In this document: one piece after another, positions 25,200 through 37,325 of the stretch
Layout: each line of letters starts with the position of its first letter
How positions within the stretch are numbered: the first letter of the stretch is position 1
Assembly (NCBI GenBank): GCA_024349245.1
Contig: JALDNG010000020.1
Span: 20,951,501-21,015,500, forward strand
DNA length: 64,000 nt
DNA from: Neodontobutis hainanensis
Taxonomy: Eukaryota > Chordata > Actinopteri > Gobiiformes > Odontobutidae
Direction of reading: 5' to 3'
The notes under the pieces: generated by a model
Databases searched by the model: none
What the model was told of the DNA's origin: nothing
Seen by the model: the letters and a program-made list of their open reading frames with translations, nothing else
Position numbers and translations under genes: made by a program

Positions 25200-25436
25200 G
25201 GGCGGCAGTAGCTCAGTGGTAGAGCGGCTGTCCTTCGACCGGCGGGTGGGCGGTTCGATCTCTGCTCGAAACATCGAAAAACATCATAACATCCTGCTCT
25301 CCCCACAGTTCATACTGTCATTGTGTCCTTGGGCAAGACACTTAACTCACCCTGCCTCCAGTGGCTGTAACACTGTAAAGTGCTTTGAGTGCTTATTAGG
25401 TAGAAAAGCGCTATATAAATAAATTAAAAAAACTGT
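25200..25436 (+). repeat. tRNA-derived SINE, tail type B
   Basis: The best preserved head in the window: an A box in TAGCTCAGTGGTAGAGCGGC and a B box in GGCGGTTCGATC. After an extra linker (aacatcgaaaaacatcataa) comes the family body (gttcatactgtc, gggcaagacacttaac, gcctccagtgg). The tail is AGTGCTTTGAGTGCTTATTA, then AAAGCGCTATATAAATAAA. It is close to the minus-strand copies at 42,207 and 45,411. Confidence 0.9.
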
Positions 25437-25839
25437 ATATGCACATTATTAACAATCTTTGTTTACGCAAAGGAGATCAAAATTAGCATATGGACAAAAT
25501 AAATAAAAGAATGACACTGGAGTTAAACGCCAGTAAAAAAATATATATATTGATTCTTTATATGTACAATGTTGATGTACCTTTCAAATTGTAATACTGC
25601 ACAACACAACATAATTAACTATGTACATTTTCTGTCATTACCTGAGTTTATTCTAATGACACTGAACTGAATCAGCCACAGATACAGTCCAGACAGTAGC
25701 TGCTGACAGATGAGGCAAACGCACTTTGTAATAAAAGCGATATGTTTTTCTCTTCTTACTTGGTCAAGCTCCCCCACTCATTTTTATACCCTTTCTTAAG
25801 TTTAAGAGAAAAAAGGAGGTTTAAAAATTGGAGGTAAGT

Positions 25840-26059
25840 CGCTGAAGCGTCTTGCTGCACTTAGCGCCGTTGTTTGCAAATGCACAGTGACCTAAGCGTT
25901 AAAAAAATTCAGATGTCATCTGACTGGCTGCCCTGTATGTCAATCAAGTGACTGGATAGATGATTGGCTGATGTCTCTATTTTTTTAATGTTAGGCGATC
26001 TACCAATACTAACTTGAAATGGACCGGTAGTTCGCGATCGACGTATTGAGCACCCCTGT
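25840..26059. mobile_element. hAT-like transposon end fragment (possible)
   Basis: The block ending GTAGTTCGCGATCGACGTAT followed by TGAGCACCCCTG resembles the end of a hAT element, whose mirror start would be CAGGGGTGCTCA. No matching left terminal repeat was found nearby, so this would be a solo end. The assignment rests on remembered sequence. Confidence 0.35.
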
Positions 26060-27360
26060 CATAAGGGAAGAGTTTAAGGTTAGTTTATTCCAGTCAAGAA
26101 AAAAAAAATACTTCATCCAAAACAAAGCTTACATTGACCAAACACAGATATTAAGAGGAAACAGGACAGTTTTTATAGGAAATCTTTGGGACAAACAAAG
26201 GAAAATAAGGCAAAGCTGGACCCAATACACTATACAAAGGAAACAAGATGTATGAATGAACATTAATGAACCTCCCAAAAAAGTATTTTTACAGTATGAC
26301 CTGTCTTTTTAAATGCAGCTATTAACTGTTCTCATATGAGTTTCAATTAAACAAGTCTGCTCTACAAATAGTGTCTGGCATTGTTACTGAAAATCATTAA
26401 CCCCTTTTAAAATATTAATATTTTGATGCTGTCAATCCCATAGATTCTCTCTAAACTGGCTGATGTACAGTGTGTTAACTCAGTAAACTCTGCCATTGAG
26501 CAATTTCAGACATTGTTCCACAAGAGGGGCACACTGTTAAATCGTATGGAGAAATAATACTGCACTAAGGAACTGTTTACATGAGAATGCTGGTCATGCC
26601 CTCGCCAATTCACGTTGACACAATAACGTTAGAACATGACGTTTACACAGTCACCCAAAATGCTTAAAAAATGTAATACATGTGCTAGAACCGAAGGGGG
26701 TGAACTTTCTTCTTGCTACGTCTGCTACCTCCTCTTCTGTACAGACATTGCCTGCACAAGTGTTTTTGGATAAATTGAGAATTTGCATCCAGACTTCAGT
26801 GTTTTGTGTTACATTCATGTAGTATATGCTTTGATCATGCCTTTTTATGTATTTTTAAATATCTTCTCAAAGATAAATTGTTCCACACACCTGGATTATT
26901 CTAAATATAAAAACAGAATATGCATGTATTTTATATATTACTATTAAACCTATGCATTGAGGTTCTTGCCCATTGCCTCCGCTCCCAGCTTACAGTGTGA
27001 TTTTTTTAACACTGTTAAGGATAAGTATAGAATCCCTGAGTAAAGACTGGAATATCTTTGAACAATAAGAACAACGGCCCACTCTCAGGGGACTGTACAT
27101 ACATTCTCCTGATTCAAATGCAAATGGTTCAAAAGCGGACAGTGGAAAAACATGTAGGTACACCAATGCATGCTTCGCACAGCGTCAGGGGAAAAAGAGC
27201 AAAGTGTTTTTAATTGTGATCTGGGTCAGAGGTTCAGGTAGCAGCATCACTCTTGATCTGATCTGAGTGGTATTTGGGGAACTCTTAGCTGGACATCCTT
27301 CACAGCTGGCCTTCCTGGCTTTGTGGATGATTAGGGGCTGGAGATGGGGGGTTGGGGCGG
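26060..27360. other. Unique noncoding DNA
   Basis: Nothing recognised. The part from 27,230 on is richer in G+C. Confidence 0.4.
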
Positions 27361-27395
27361 CTGACGTCTGGAGGGGTGATTAATGTAGACGTCAG
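27361..27395. promoter_or_regulatory. Inverted pair of CRE/ATF-type motifs
   Basis: CTGACGTC at 27,361-27,368 and its exact reverse complement GACGTCAG at 27,388-27,395 lie 19 bp apart. TGACGTCA-like words are bound by CREB/ATF factors. The two lie in a G+C-rich repeat-free stretch (27,230-27,560). A regulatory role is only inferred. Confidence 0.3.
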
Positions 27396-28079
27396 TAGAT
27401 CCTCTCCCTCCACAGCATCAGTAATGACACCTGGGAAAGGCGGAATGGCTCTACCTGCGGCCCGGGCTTCCTCAGCGGGGCATGATTCTTTCCCATGATC
27501 CTCTTCTGTCAGCAGTTCTGTCACCAGACTCGGATCAGGGCCTTATTAATGGGCCTCGGTGTCAAACATAGATATTAAGCTGTGCAAGGCTGGGCTCTAT
27601 CCTAGACAATAACACCCACATAGCCTCTCTCACACACCCAAGCAGCTCGACACAACACTATATAACTCACACACGTCGATACATGCACGCTAACAGGCGC
27701 TAACTTATTGCTTTATTTACTTTTGCCGATTGTTTCAGCATCACAAAATGTTCATAGATCTTCTGTTTCCCACTTGCATTCAATATCATACAATACTCAT
27801 ATACAATATACTAGATACTCATAGATTATAATAGAATATGCCTTAAGGTAACAGGCTCAAGCCATATGCAGTGTTTTATCAGGCCCACAAATGTGTGGCA
27901 CTAAGACCTTGATTTACCAGGGTCTTCAATAGCAGGTGCAAAAGTGTGTGTGCTGTTTTAATAATTGTGATTCTGGTTTGCATTGGTTTGTATTGTTCAC
28001 CTATTGGTGAAAACGCACCATTTCATTTTGAACCTTGCCTCAGTTAGCTCATTTTGTTTTTGCATGTGCTAATCAACTT
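27396..28079. other. Unique noncoding DNA
   Basis: No gene. A 74-codon minus-strand frame (27,300-27,524) is proline- and glutamate-rich, but it has no splice context I can defend and no family resemblance. Confidence 0.4.
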
Positions 28080-28200
28080 GTTTGAATTTTCGCACACTTA
28101 AGCTTTGCCTCTTTTAATGTCACTAATTTGTAACAATGTCTTCTGTAAAGCACAGTGAGTTGTCTCTGCACATGAAAGATGCTATATAAATAAACTTCCA
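28080..28200 (+). repeat. Diverged LINE/SINE 3' tail
   Basis: CTGTAAAGCACAGTGAGTTG, then AAAGATGCTATATAAATAAA near 28,145-28,193, is the typical tail of fish L2-type LINEs and their SINEs. The rest of the element is unrecognisable. Confidence 0.5.
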
Positions 28201-29179
28201 CTTGCAGTACCCATCCTCTATAAAACCCGAATGCTGTTCAAAATATCATCATAATAAAGCAAAATAATGTCAATGGCACTACAGAATGTAGTTGCACTAC
28301 AGAAGGTGGGTTGTGCTGGTTTATTTTTCCAAAAAAAGATCGTATGTATGCAGTTTTAAATGGGACAAATATTGCCTCACAGTTTAATATGTGTTAACTA
28401 ATATGATTTTTCAATTACTTGCCATGCTCTGTAGTTATTAGCTGTTGGTGAGTAAATGTGTGGAGCATAAATTGCAAAGCTATACAGGAACTCTGTACTT
28501 TGTTAACCTAATTCTTGGGTTTTATCTCCCATCCAGCATATATAGAAAAAAAACTTGAAATAAACTATATGTTAGACTGAGCCACAGGCTGTTGAAAGCC
28601 TTCTGTAATGTAACCACTCTTTGCACCACAACTGCACACTTCACCATTAAAGCAACCCAAAGTGACTCGGGTGAGTTGATATTGAGGTTTAGATGCTAAA
28701 GACACTATAGGTCTACTACTAAAGTGCATCGATGTGTGTCAACAGATTTTAGCCTATAGCCATTCCTTCTCTTACTCTTGGTGATAAGAATGTGTTTGGA
28801 TTTAAGCTATTAAAAATTCCAGTTCACATTATTCATGCTATTTGTAGAATAAGGTCAACTCCAAATAAAAAAATGGTTAGAAAATAAGCATAAAAGCCAG
28901 CTGTAACCTAAAAACACAACAGGATGATGAAAGTCGAGGTAAACTTCATGAGGTGATCTGTTTCTTCAGACTGCGTCACTCCCCTCTCCTCCCACTCCTA
29001 TTAGTGATCCCAGCCCTGCTTTTTCAGCCACATTCCTGTCATGTGTGGAATTTCTATTTCTCTATGTGAAGAGCCCACTCCTAGATCCTTACTAGCTGGC
29101 CTACTTTTTTGCAAATGTAGTCACCTAATCTTCTTTTGTCTATACTCACCAGAACATGAGCAGGGGCCAATCTGATCAC
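28201..29179. other. Unique noncoding DNA
   Basis: Nothing recognised on either strand. Confidence 0.4.
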
Positions 29180-29495
29180 TGCACACTCGCTTTCAGGCGC
29201 AATAGCAGCGAACAACAAGTTGTTGCCAACAAATTTTCTAGCATGGAAACAACGTGTGCGGATGTTGATATTGAGGAAGTCTCATTCTCGTTCAAATCAG
29301 AAGTGTGGTGGCATTTTGGATTTCTGAAGACTAAAATGACAGTGATGAGGTGGCAACAGATAAAACACAACTTTGTGCAAGCATTGCAACAAGACATTGT
29401 ATATACACTAACAGCACAACGAATATGTCGCAACACATCAACCGTTACCACCGTGAAACGCTCCAGTAACAGTCGTCTGTACACAAAAACTCAAC
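29180..29495 (+). pseudogene. BED-finger (hAT/ZBED-like) transposase fragment
   Basis: The plus-strand frame from 29,156 contains FSFKSEVWWHFGF at about 29,285-29,325, followed after a disrupted stretch by CRNTSTVTTVKRSS near 29,430-29,470. BED zinc fingers of hAT transposases and ZBED genes have an aromatic motif of the type KSxVWxHFGF and later a C..NTSNMxxHLKRHH motif. Here the first half is well kept, but one zinc cysteine region and the final histidines are lost. I infer a decayed N-terminus of a hAT transposase. The catalytic part and terminal repeats were not found. The frame stays open for 116 codons, but the missing zinc ligands argue against a working protein. Confidence 0.4.
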
Positions 29496-29499
29496 AGGA

Positions 29500-30690
29500 A
29501 CGCTAACCACTCTGTTACCATTGCTGTGGCATATTTAGATGAAGTTTTTTCCTTAAATGGCCACTGTTTAAGCCCAATCCCTTGTTTCTACAAAAACACT
29601 GGTAACATTTGTGGTACTGTGGCAAAGATCCCCACGTTTAGACTTTCCATCACAATGAATTAGTCCAATAAGGAGTAGCAACAGATTTACAATAAAATGC
29701 CTTTGGATGCATTTGATACACATACAACCAACCAGAAAAAGAAAGCACTGCATAAATATTACCCTATTGTAGATTAATGGTTTGATTTGTCTGACTGGAT
29801 TTCTGGGAGAGTTAAATTCTATTTAAAATGGAAGTAAATGGGTCTGGCTGGCCAGGCTAATATGAGTTTGACTTTTACTTTGATATTGTTTTTCTAATCA
29901 GCTGTTTGTAGTATTTTGCATACTTGTTCAAAGCAATGCTGTCTTTCCCTTCTTTAGTCAGGTGTGCTGCTTACTTATCAGACATACCAATGTTGTAATG
30001 TTACAGCCTTATTTTATATATTATCAAGTTTGTCTTTGTCATTTATATTTTACTTCTCCAAACTTCTAGAAACATGTTTATCAATTTGTAAAATAGCCTT
30101 AGTGAGAATTGAATGCATCCAGGCGGGAGGCAACAAGAGGAACACGGGCTTCTCAAGTATCTCTCCACATGCCTTATCAGTTGGGACAGTGTTCTCCAGA
30201 CAGAAAACACTGCACAACAAACCAGGCTGAAAACACTGATAAGCACCACTTTGTTAGGACTGAAACTCTCGCCATTTTAAAGCCAAGCATAAATTTTAAA
30301 AAGTGAATAGCTTAAGTTTGTAATCCCCTGAGGAAAAATATGTAAAAAAACAAAACAAACTATTGGCACTGCAAAAATGCATAGATTTATAGTGGTTTAC
30401 ACAATAAAATGTCTAAAAAAACGCCATTATGAAATTAACGCTCTATTATCACACACTGCCATATGTTCTCTGTTCATGTCACATGTAGCTCACAAGCAAT
30501 ATATTTTCATGTAACATGACAACAGCTAACAGTGTAAATATTTATTAGCTTGAGCGTGTTATATTCATTGAGATAAAAAAAAAAGTGGAATATGTTTTTT
30601 TTTTTTGAAGCAAGCTAACATATTAAGCTAGTGTTATTTTGATTTGTCAGGTTTGATTTGTCGCATTTACGGTCCCATGAAACAGGCTCC
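29500..30690. other. Unique noncoding DNA
   Basis: No gene is supported. The phrase GTCTGGCTGGCCAGGC near 29,839 also occurs at about 58,999, possibly as part of a diverged repeat. Confidence 0.35.
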
Positions 30691-30699
30691 TTATGAGTC

Positions 30700-30870
30700 A
30701 CCCTCGAAGAAGCTGTTCTGTTTCGCTTAAAAGCCCATGGGGTGGGTAGTAGAATTATGCTTATCTTCTATCGGGCAGTGTTAGACAGCCTTGTAAGATA
30801 TTGCATTACAGCTTTGTATGGCACTCTCTCCGGCCAGCAATGCTTAAACCAAACTGTGTGGACGCTTACT
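30700..30870 (+). pseudogene. LINE reverse transcriptase C-terminal scrap
   Basis: A short plus-strand frame reads GSRIMLIFYRAVLDSLVRYC followed by ITALYGTLSGQQ. This resembles the C-terminal part of fish LINE reverse transcriptases (FYRAVLESxxRYGITAWYGNLS). It is a roughly 50-codon fragment with no catalytic motif and no LINE 3' end next to it. Confidence 0.5.
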
Positions 30871-33569
30871 TTATTAAGGTATATGGCATATCTGTTATCT
30901 ATTATGTTAGTTGCAGTAAGGGAAAAGTAACCCAAGACAAATCTTCCATTTGTGGGACACTTAAGTTTATCTTGATCTTGAGCCATTCCCCTTTATCATG
31001 TTCACAAACATTACTAACCACTAAGGCCAGAATGCTAAAATGTGTGCATTACATGAGAATAAATATAGCAAAAACAATCACACTGTTGTGATCTATTTCA
31101 GTTTAAACTACACACCTGGACAAAGATGCAGGTATTGCAGCTGTATTGCAGTATTGTGCAGTAAAATGTATTTGACATGACATTGACACAACATGAAAAC
31201 ATAAAGACATTTCTTTTTTTTTCTAAACTTCAACCCACAGTAAGTTTTCAGCAAGCTTTTTAAACTTTTTTTTTTAATTAACATACTCAAATGTTAAACT
31301 ACAAACCTAATTTATCTACAGCTATAGGAAATCATTTTGATTCAGCTTTATCATGCCAAATGTAGCTCAACAAACAATGCCAGACGAACAACAAATACAG
31401 TTTTGTGATGAAGGATACAATTTAGTTCTACATATGTATCTTTATGTATATGATTAATACAGTTAATATTAGTCTGTAAATTGTCCTTGTTCATAAGACC
31501 CGTCCCACAGATGACATCAAACACATAAACAACAGAATATCAGCTTTTTGCTGATAGTGCATGCTAGGGCCAAAAGCTAGCTCTGGTGCAACAACAGTCA
31601 TTATGAAAATGACACTTGAAAATGACACATTGCCTGAACTTTGCCATTGCATCCTCAACAATGCAGTGAAGGATACTGCACGGCGCCATTGCCACAAATT
31701 CTTCTGTACATCATGTAAATAACACTGTTTCTATGGGGTGTCCGTTTTGTGGGGTGAGGGAAACCGTTATTATGAGTGTCAGCGTCTGACACAGTTGTTT
31801 AGTCTGTTGGGTAAGGTGTTCAGACAGTTTGGCGAAGTTTTTGACCCACATTCCTTTATCTGTGGTTTTAATTACACTCGCTAAAGGAAATAAAAGAGGC
31901 AGATTTTAAACTCCCTACTTGGTCTCAGGGTGATGTTACTGGAAATATATATTTTTTTTTAATTTGTTGAGACAGACAATAGGTCTGTTTAAAAAATATA
32001 AACTAAAGCTTAGAGCGCTTCACAGTTACATAAATAGTACAAAAAAAATATTTAAAACTTGTTTTTCCGTCTAACAAAAACTACACCTTTATAGTCTTCA
32101 ACCACTTGACAGACTCTTGAAACAAAAGGTAGTACAAGATTGGAACTTTCCCAGCTTTTATTGGGCTGTTTTTCGTTATGTTTGTGTATTTTCATGTAGG
32201 TTTTTATGGTTTTTAAGTTCATCTATGCAACAAGCAATTTCATAATTTTACAGCTTTTTTGACCACTTAATCCCAAATCACAATTTAAACATTTTTTTCC
32301 AAGGGTTTAAAGAATTTCAAGCGTATTTAACCATTATGAGCAGTTTCAACCCAACCCATTTTGAACCCTTTATTTAATATCCATGCCCTGAAAACACAGT
32401 ATTGAAATTCAAGCATTTTCCAGGTTTTAAAAAAATCGTGCATTTTATTTGTCTGTTTGTTTTCAAGTTTAATATTTAAGCAAATAATCCAGTATTCACA
32501 TACACACTTTTCAAACCCTGAAAACAGAATGTTAAAAACGTAATAAATCTTTAACAATTACAGTGATTTCAAGGAATCTTCATCAAAAAAGTCAAACACA
32601 TTTTTATTTACATCCAGAAAACAGAACTTTAACTATTTTAAACCAATTCAGCCATTTTCAAGCACATTATCTAATATACCCTCTAAAGTTCAAGAAGTAA
32701 CTGACACTAGATAGTAACAATTAATCACACCCGGTTTAAACCCAGCGTGGAGGGAGGGAGTTCTTGTATATTTTAAAGATATGAATACACTTTCTTTGCA
32801 TTTTGTTCTTGTTCATCATTCATTGTGTATTGTAAGGTTGAATGAATGCATATGCTCTGAAATTGAGGGGTCTCCACTTAAACCCGTGCCCTGCCCCTGT
32901 GTGCTGAGTGCTATTGACTAATTCTATTGAAGGCTGTACACATCACAGGTTCAAACTTAATTGTCCCCCAAAATGGAAAGTGATTTAAAGCCCTAGGTCA
33001 GAGTCGATCCCAAATGACACATTAGGGCTCCCCTTTTCCATCACCGGGCCCGGGTCAGCGTGACCCTTCTGGGGGGTAACAAATATCCAGACAGCCCCCA
33101 GGCCCCTCAACGGCTGTAAATGCCTTAATGTCACCAATCAGTGGTCAGTGATGGTCTGACACAGATGAGGCGGGACAAGGCCAACCTGGACTGGTCTTTA
33201 TTGGCAAATGGCTATAAAACTGTTGAATGACTCCAATAGAACTATTTATAAAAGAACAGACAATACAGGTGTGTAATTGTACCATTATTGTACTGGCTGC
33301 ATTACTGTAGACTTCAGTGCATAACAAATGTTCTCACAGAACACGCAGTACCTTTGTTTCCCAGCTTGAATGTCTTTTAAAACGACATGGTAATGTTTCT
33401 GGGACTATTTCCATTGGCCTAAGAGAGAAAATATTGAGCTAAATTAAAATACAACCTGATTTATTGGGTAATGTTTGCTTGAGTTATACTTTACCACCTG
33501 TTGGTATTAAACCCCTGACACACTGAGGAAATGTTGTAAGTAAGTACTGTATGGTGACATCCTGTACTT
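30871..33569. other. Unique AT-rich noncoding DNA
   Basis: No gene. From 32,220 to 32,690 degenerate phrases with TTTCAAG, TTTTAAA and AACCCATTTT recur and may be an ancient unclassified repeat. The stretch at 33,000-33,130 is G+C-rich and repeat-free. Confidence 0.35.
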
Positions 33570-33762
33570 AGGGAGGAAAAGTCTGTGAAGGTTCTCAGTC
33601 ATCCAGGAGTTCTTCAAGAAAAGGTTTAAGTAAAAGCACCTGGACTCACTTTCCAAGGTGAAGACGTTTCGTCTCTAATTCCAAGAGACTTTATCAATTG
33701 ATAAAGTCTCTTGGAATTAGAGACGAAGTCCAGATGCTTTTACTTAAACCTTTTCTTTAGGG
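33570..33762. repeat. Inverted duplication with 60-bp perfect palindrome
   Basis: The core 33,668-33,727 is a perfect palindrome with 30-bp arms and no spacer, centred on ATCAATTGAT. Outside it, outer arms at about 33,616-33,646 and 33,727-33,758 match at about 30 of 31 positions (GGTTTAAGTAAAAGCA against its reverse complement). The left side has about 21 extra bases (cactttccaaggtgaagacg) between outer and inner arms. The left half resembles a common fish repeat (GTTCTCAGTCATCCAGGAGT). A strong hairpin or cruciform is expected. Confidence 0.9.
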
Positions 33763-33889
33763 AGAAAAACCAACAAACAGGAACAGAGTGTGGCCAAGTT
33801 TATGATTTGGAAGAAGAACTTTGTTGCAGAGACTGGGGTCACCTTACTGTTAGGACACAGGACATTTGGCGGCATATTTGGCTTGTCTC

Positions 33890-33975
33890 CTCACAGCAAA
33901 AAAGCCCAGAGTTTGACTCCCGGGCCGGACGGGGCCTTCCTCGTGATGAGTTTGCATGTTCTCTCCACGGAAATA
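33890..33975 (+). repeat. Common fish interspersed repeat fragment
   Basis: GTTTGACTCCCGGGCCGGAC, then GAGTTTGCATGTTCTCTCCA, matches the plus strand of the family seen on the minus strand at 5.75 and 37.2 kb. Confidence 0.6.
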
Positions 33976-34478
33976 AAATGATATTAGCTGCTTAACTTGA
34001 GCTAACCACTATGAAAAGGCCTTCAGTCAATTAAAATTGGTATTACTTGAACAACTTTACAATAAACAACCAAAAGTTACAGAGCGTCCTGTTGGCAACA
34101 CCAAAACTGTGGACCGCCGAGCACTTTCAAACCAAATACCTTGGCTACTTTATTTTTAGCACAGTGTTAATTTAATATATGCAGTCTATGTGTAACCTGA
34201 TTTTTTTTTGGCCTTTTTTCTGTTTTTCTATAGGTATGTCTAATTATGTGGCTTGTAAGACACTTTGGTCCACTATTTATTTTTCGTCTTTGGTCATATA
34301 TTGTACTGTCTCACTGTGTGACATCCATTCAAAGACACAACAAGCAATTTTGCATCAACTTAATTATTCTGTCACCAGCAGCAAAAGTAAAAAGGGCCCG
34401 AAGACGTGTAACAATTATAATCTTTTGTTTTTCTTTATACAACAAGTTAAAAGTCTGAAAACGTACTGGTTTTATGTG

Positions 34479-34620
34479 TCCCACTCTCCCCACAGTTCAT
34501 ACTGTCGTTGTGTCTTTGGGCAAGACACTTAACCCAACTTTACTCCAGTGGTGTTCCAGCCTTAACTCTGGTGAATTGAAGCTTAAAGTTAGTCGCTTTG
34601 GATAAATGTAAAATGTAAAT
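34479..34620 (+). repeat. SINE, 5'-truncated, tail type C (L2-like)
   Basis: It begins at the CCCACTCTCCCCACAG junction of the shared SINE body and includes GGGCAAGACACTTAACCC. The tail is TTAGTCGCTTTGGATAAATG with TGTAAA repeats at the end. That tail matches the 3' end of the L2 at 60,400-60,452. The tRNA-like head is absent. Confidence 0.85.
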
Positions 34621-36052
34621 AGAAGAAAAAAAGCTGACCGAGACGGGGACTCTTATCCCATATTCTGTATGCTCTAATCAAGACCTACTTCTCTCTAACA
34701 TGAGAGAACAGTCCTGCAGCGGAATTGTACCTGCTGTGCATGGGACGTGTGAACAGACAAGAACTCCTAATTCTCGGGAGATCTTACTGTGAGGCTTTTC
34801 ATGAGCAGAAATATAACATGTTTGTATCACAGCTGACAAACATGTGTCCACACAAAGCATCAGAGGCATGTAAGTGAATTCCACAGCTGTTTCCAACTCG
34901 TGACCTGTTAACTGTCCCCGCAAACGCTCCGACTCCCAACGAGATACAGACGGTATGGATCCACATAGTCTCTTCTGGGTCTAATCAAAGCCTGCCCCTG
35001 ACATCTCCCTCCCTGGGGCAGGCCCTTGCTCGGTTGCAGGCTCTTGCCCGGCCTTACCATTTCACACTCTAATTGCTGCCTTATAAGCAACAAATCCATA
35101 TAGTGGCATATTGATCGCTGCAGGCAGGGAAGCCGGCAGGGAGAAGGACAGCACCATCCCCTGTCCCAAGGTGTGTGTGGGGGGAGGGTACTCAATGGTT
35201 TTTACAACCTAAGGGATGGGCTGCACCAATAAAGCGCAGATCCCTGTGACAAAATTAAAACCAAAAGTGGGGCAGAGTGATATAATTACTGCTGTGTAGA
35301 GTTGACCTGAACTGTAGGCAAACAATAGACTTCTAGATGATCCTAGGGAAGGGGAGGCTCTCATTATAAATCCAAGTTGGGAGACCTGTTCAATTTGCTC
35401 CATTAATGAGCGCTGAAGAAGCACTTCCATGCCGTCCCAACAGAGTCATTATAGGCCCAGGACTGAAGAAGCAAGACACCGGGCCACAAATACTGCCGAC
35501 AGCACTGGGACATTAAGTCAAACTGAGCTGAAAGCCATGAATACACAAACGCTGTTCAGTGGCAGCCCATAATTTCCACATGCCATCAATATGGAAATGC
35601 TGCACTGGTATTTAACAACTTTTATGGTTACATCATATAGTTTTAACCCACTATTATTCTTGAAATAATGCAGATAATATCAATAATGGTACACACAAGT
35701 AGTGTTGTGTTAGGGTTGTGTATAGACTAAACACCAAAAAGACCTGCACACTGTGAGTAGTTTTATAATGTAAATTATAATATATATTTAAGATTATTAT
35801 AATATTATTATTATAATGTTTATGAAATAAAAAATATGAGGACTGGAGTGTGGTCAAGTTAATGGTTTGTAAAAAAATGTGGATTCAGATATAGTCACAA
35901 CACCTTCAGGGGTTTAGTGTCCAGGCCTTGACAGGTCAGGGCAGTTTAGGGAGCAGAAGGGGGGATTAACATAATGTTATGCCTTATCGGTGTATATACG
36001 GCCACTCAATAAAGTCACCATTCATAAGCTCCACTTACTTCCTGTACACCGG
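34621..36052. other. Unique noncoding DNA
   Basis: No gene. An AT-rich stretch at 35,760-35,830 is simple sequence. The stretch 34,960-35,210 is more G+C-rich. Confidence 0.4.
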
Positions 36053-36217
36053 GTTTACATTTACATTTAGCAGACGCTTTTATCCACTGGAGGCAAGGTG
36101 GGTTAACTGTCTTGCCAAAGGACACAACGACAGTATGAACTGTGGGGAGGGTGTGAATTGAACCACCAACCTTCCAGTTGAGGGCCAACCGCTCTACCAC
36201 TGAGCCACTGCGCCCCT
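36053..36217 (-). repeat. tRNA-derived SINE, tail type C (L2-like), minus strand
   Basis: On the minus strand it starts with GGGGCGCAGTGGCTCAGTGG near 36,217. It passes through a B box and the shared body, then jumps from CCTCCAGTGG directly to ATAAAAGCGTCTGCTAAATG with TGTAAA repeats. The head is the same as in the type A and B copies and only the tail differs. Confidence 0.9.
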
Positions 36218-37164
36218 GTCGTTAAACCTGACACAGGTAATAGTCAAGCCACAAATACCTCATACAAACCAATTTTAGAAAACCCAGAATATATTCTTAA
36301 TTAATTAAAAATACACAAAGCAAAGCATATTAGTCAAACACCTCATTTAAATTTGCACAGTGAAATAGCACTAGAAAAAGGCATGCCTGGATCTTTCCCT
36401 CATTATTTGTGCAGTGGCGCACGGTACCAAGTGATAGAATCAGGCCAAACAATGAGAAGCTTAGCGAGACCTGCTTAAACTGATCATAAATCAAACATTA
36501 TTGTTGTTTTCCACGGATACAGTATTAACTACAGGCTGCAGTTTTAAAAATTGCAAAGCGATCATCAAAGAGTTTAGCACGTTTGGTAATCTGTTTCAGA
36601 CCACATAATAACTGCCTTCGGTTCCCTTTGTTGACGATTCGAGCTTCAGCAAAACAGCCTCAATGTCGACTTTCCAAGAATAGCTCTTTTTTCAGTCAGC
36701 AGATGTGCTCATATTTCTGTAATGCACCTCAGGATTGTGTCTTTAATGTCCTCTATGAGAGTGACTGACTATTATTAGACTGAAGCAGGAGTAAGTGGGA
36801 CTTTTGTGAACAGGCAGCTTCCTGTCTGGAAATAAGTGATGGTAGAAATGACAAATGCAAATCTCAGAAAAAATCCACAAATAATAATAAAGTCTCTGTG
36901 TACACAGATGGAGAGTTAAAGTGTTTATGGTTCAAATAAGTTTTATTCTCAGTACTAAATACTACCAAACAGCAGTAGTAAACATGGTTAGAAAAGTAGT
37001 ATATTAACCGAGTAAATACACAGAATGATAAATAAGTGTATAACTTTGATTTGAAAAATGTTGCAATTGAGTAAAATTGATGGGAAAAGTGGATTGATAA
37101 AATACTCACGCTGTGCTATGTCTATTTGTTTATTTATTATGGGAAAATTAATAGTTGGCAGCCA
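36218..37164. other. Unique noncoding DNA
   Basis: Nothing recognised on either strand. Confidence 0.4.
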
Positions 37165-37325
37165 CCACCAGATGGCACCCTGGATGTTTTTGATGTTGGT
37201 GGGGGAAACCTGGAAAAAAAATCACCCGAGCACAGGGATTTCATGCAAACACCCCTGTCCGGCCCGGGAGTCGAACAATGGATCTTTTTGCTGGCGACAG
37301 TGCTAACCACTACGCCACCAGGTTT
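37165..37325 (-). repeat. Common fish interspersed repeat fragment, minus strand
   Basis: CATGCAAACACCCCTGTCCG, CCGGGAGTCGAACAATGGAT and GACAGTGCTAACCACTACGC are diagnostic pieces. The phrase GGGAGTCGAAC mimics a tRNA T-arm, but no cloverleaf can be drawn. Confidence 0.65.

Noticed and set aside
25200..25272. A true tRNA gene
   Set aside because: A and B boxes are present, but no acceptor stem or full cloverleaf can be formed and the sequence continues into the SINE body shared with six other copies.
27300..27524. A 74-codon minus-strand frame in G+C-rich DNA
   Set aside because: No homologue recognised, no supporting splice sites and a composition explained by local G+C.
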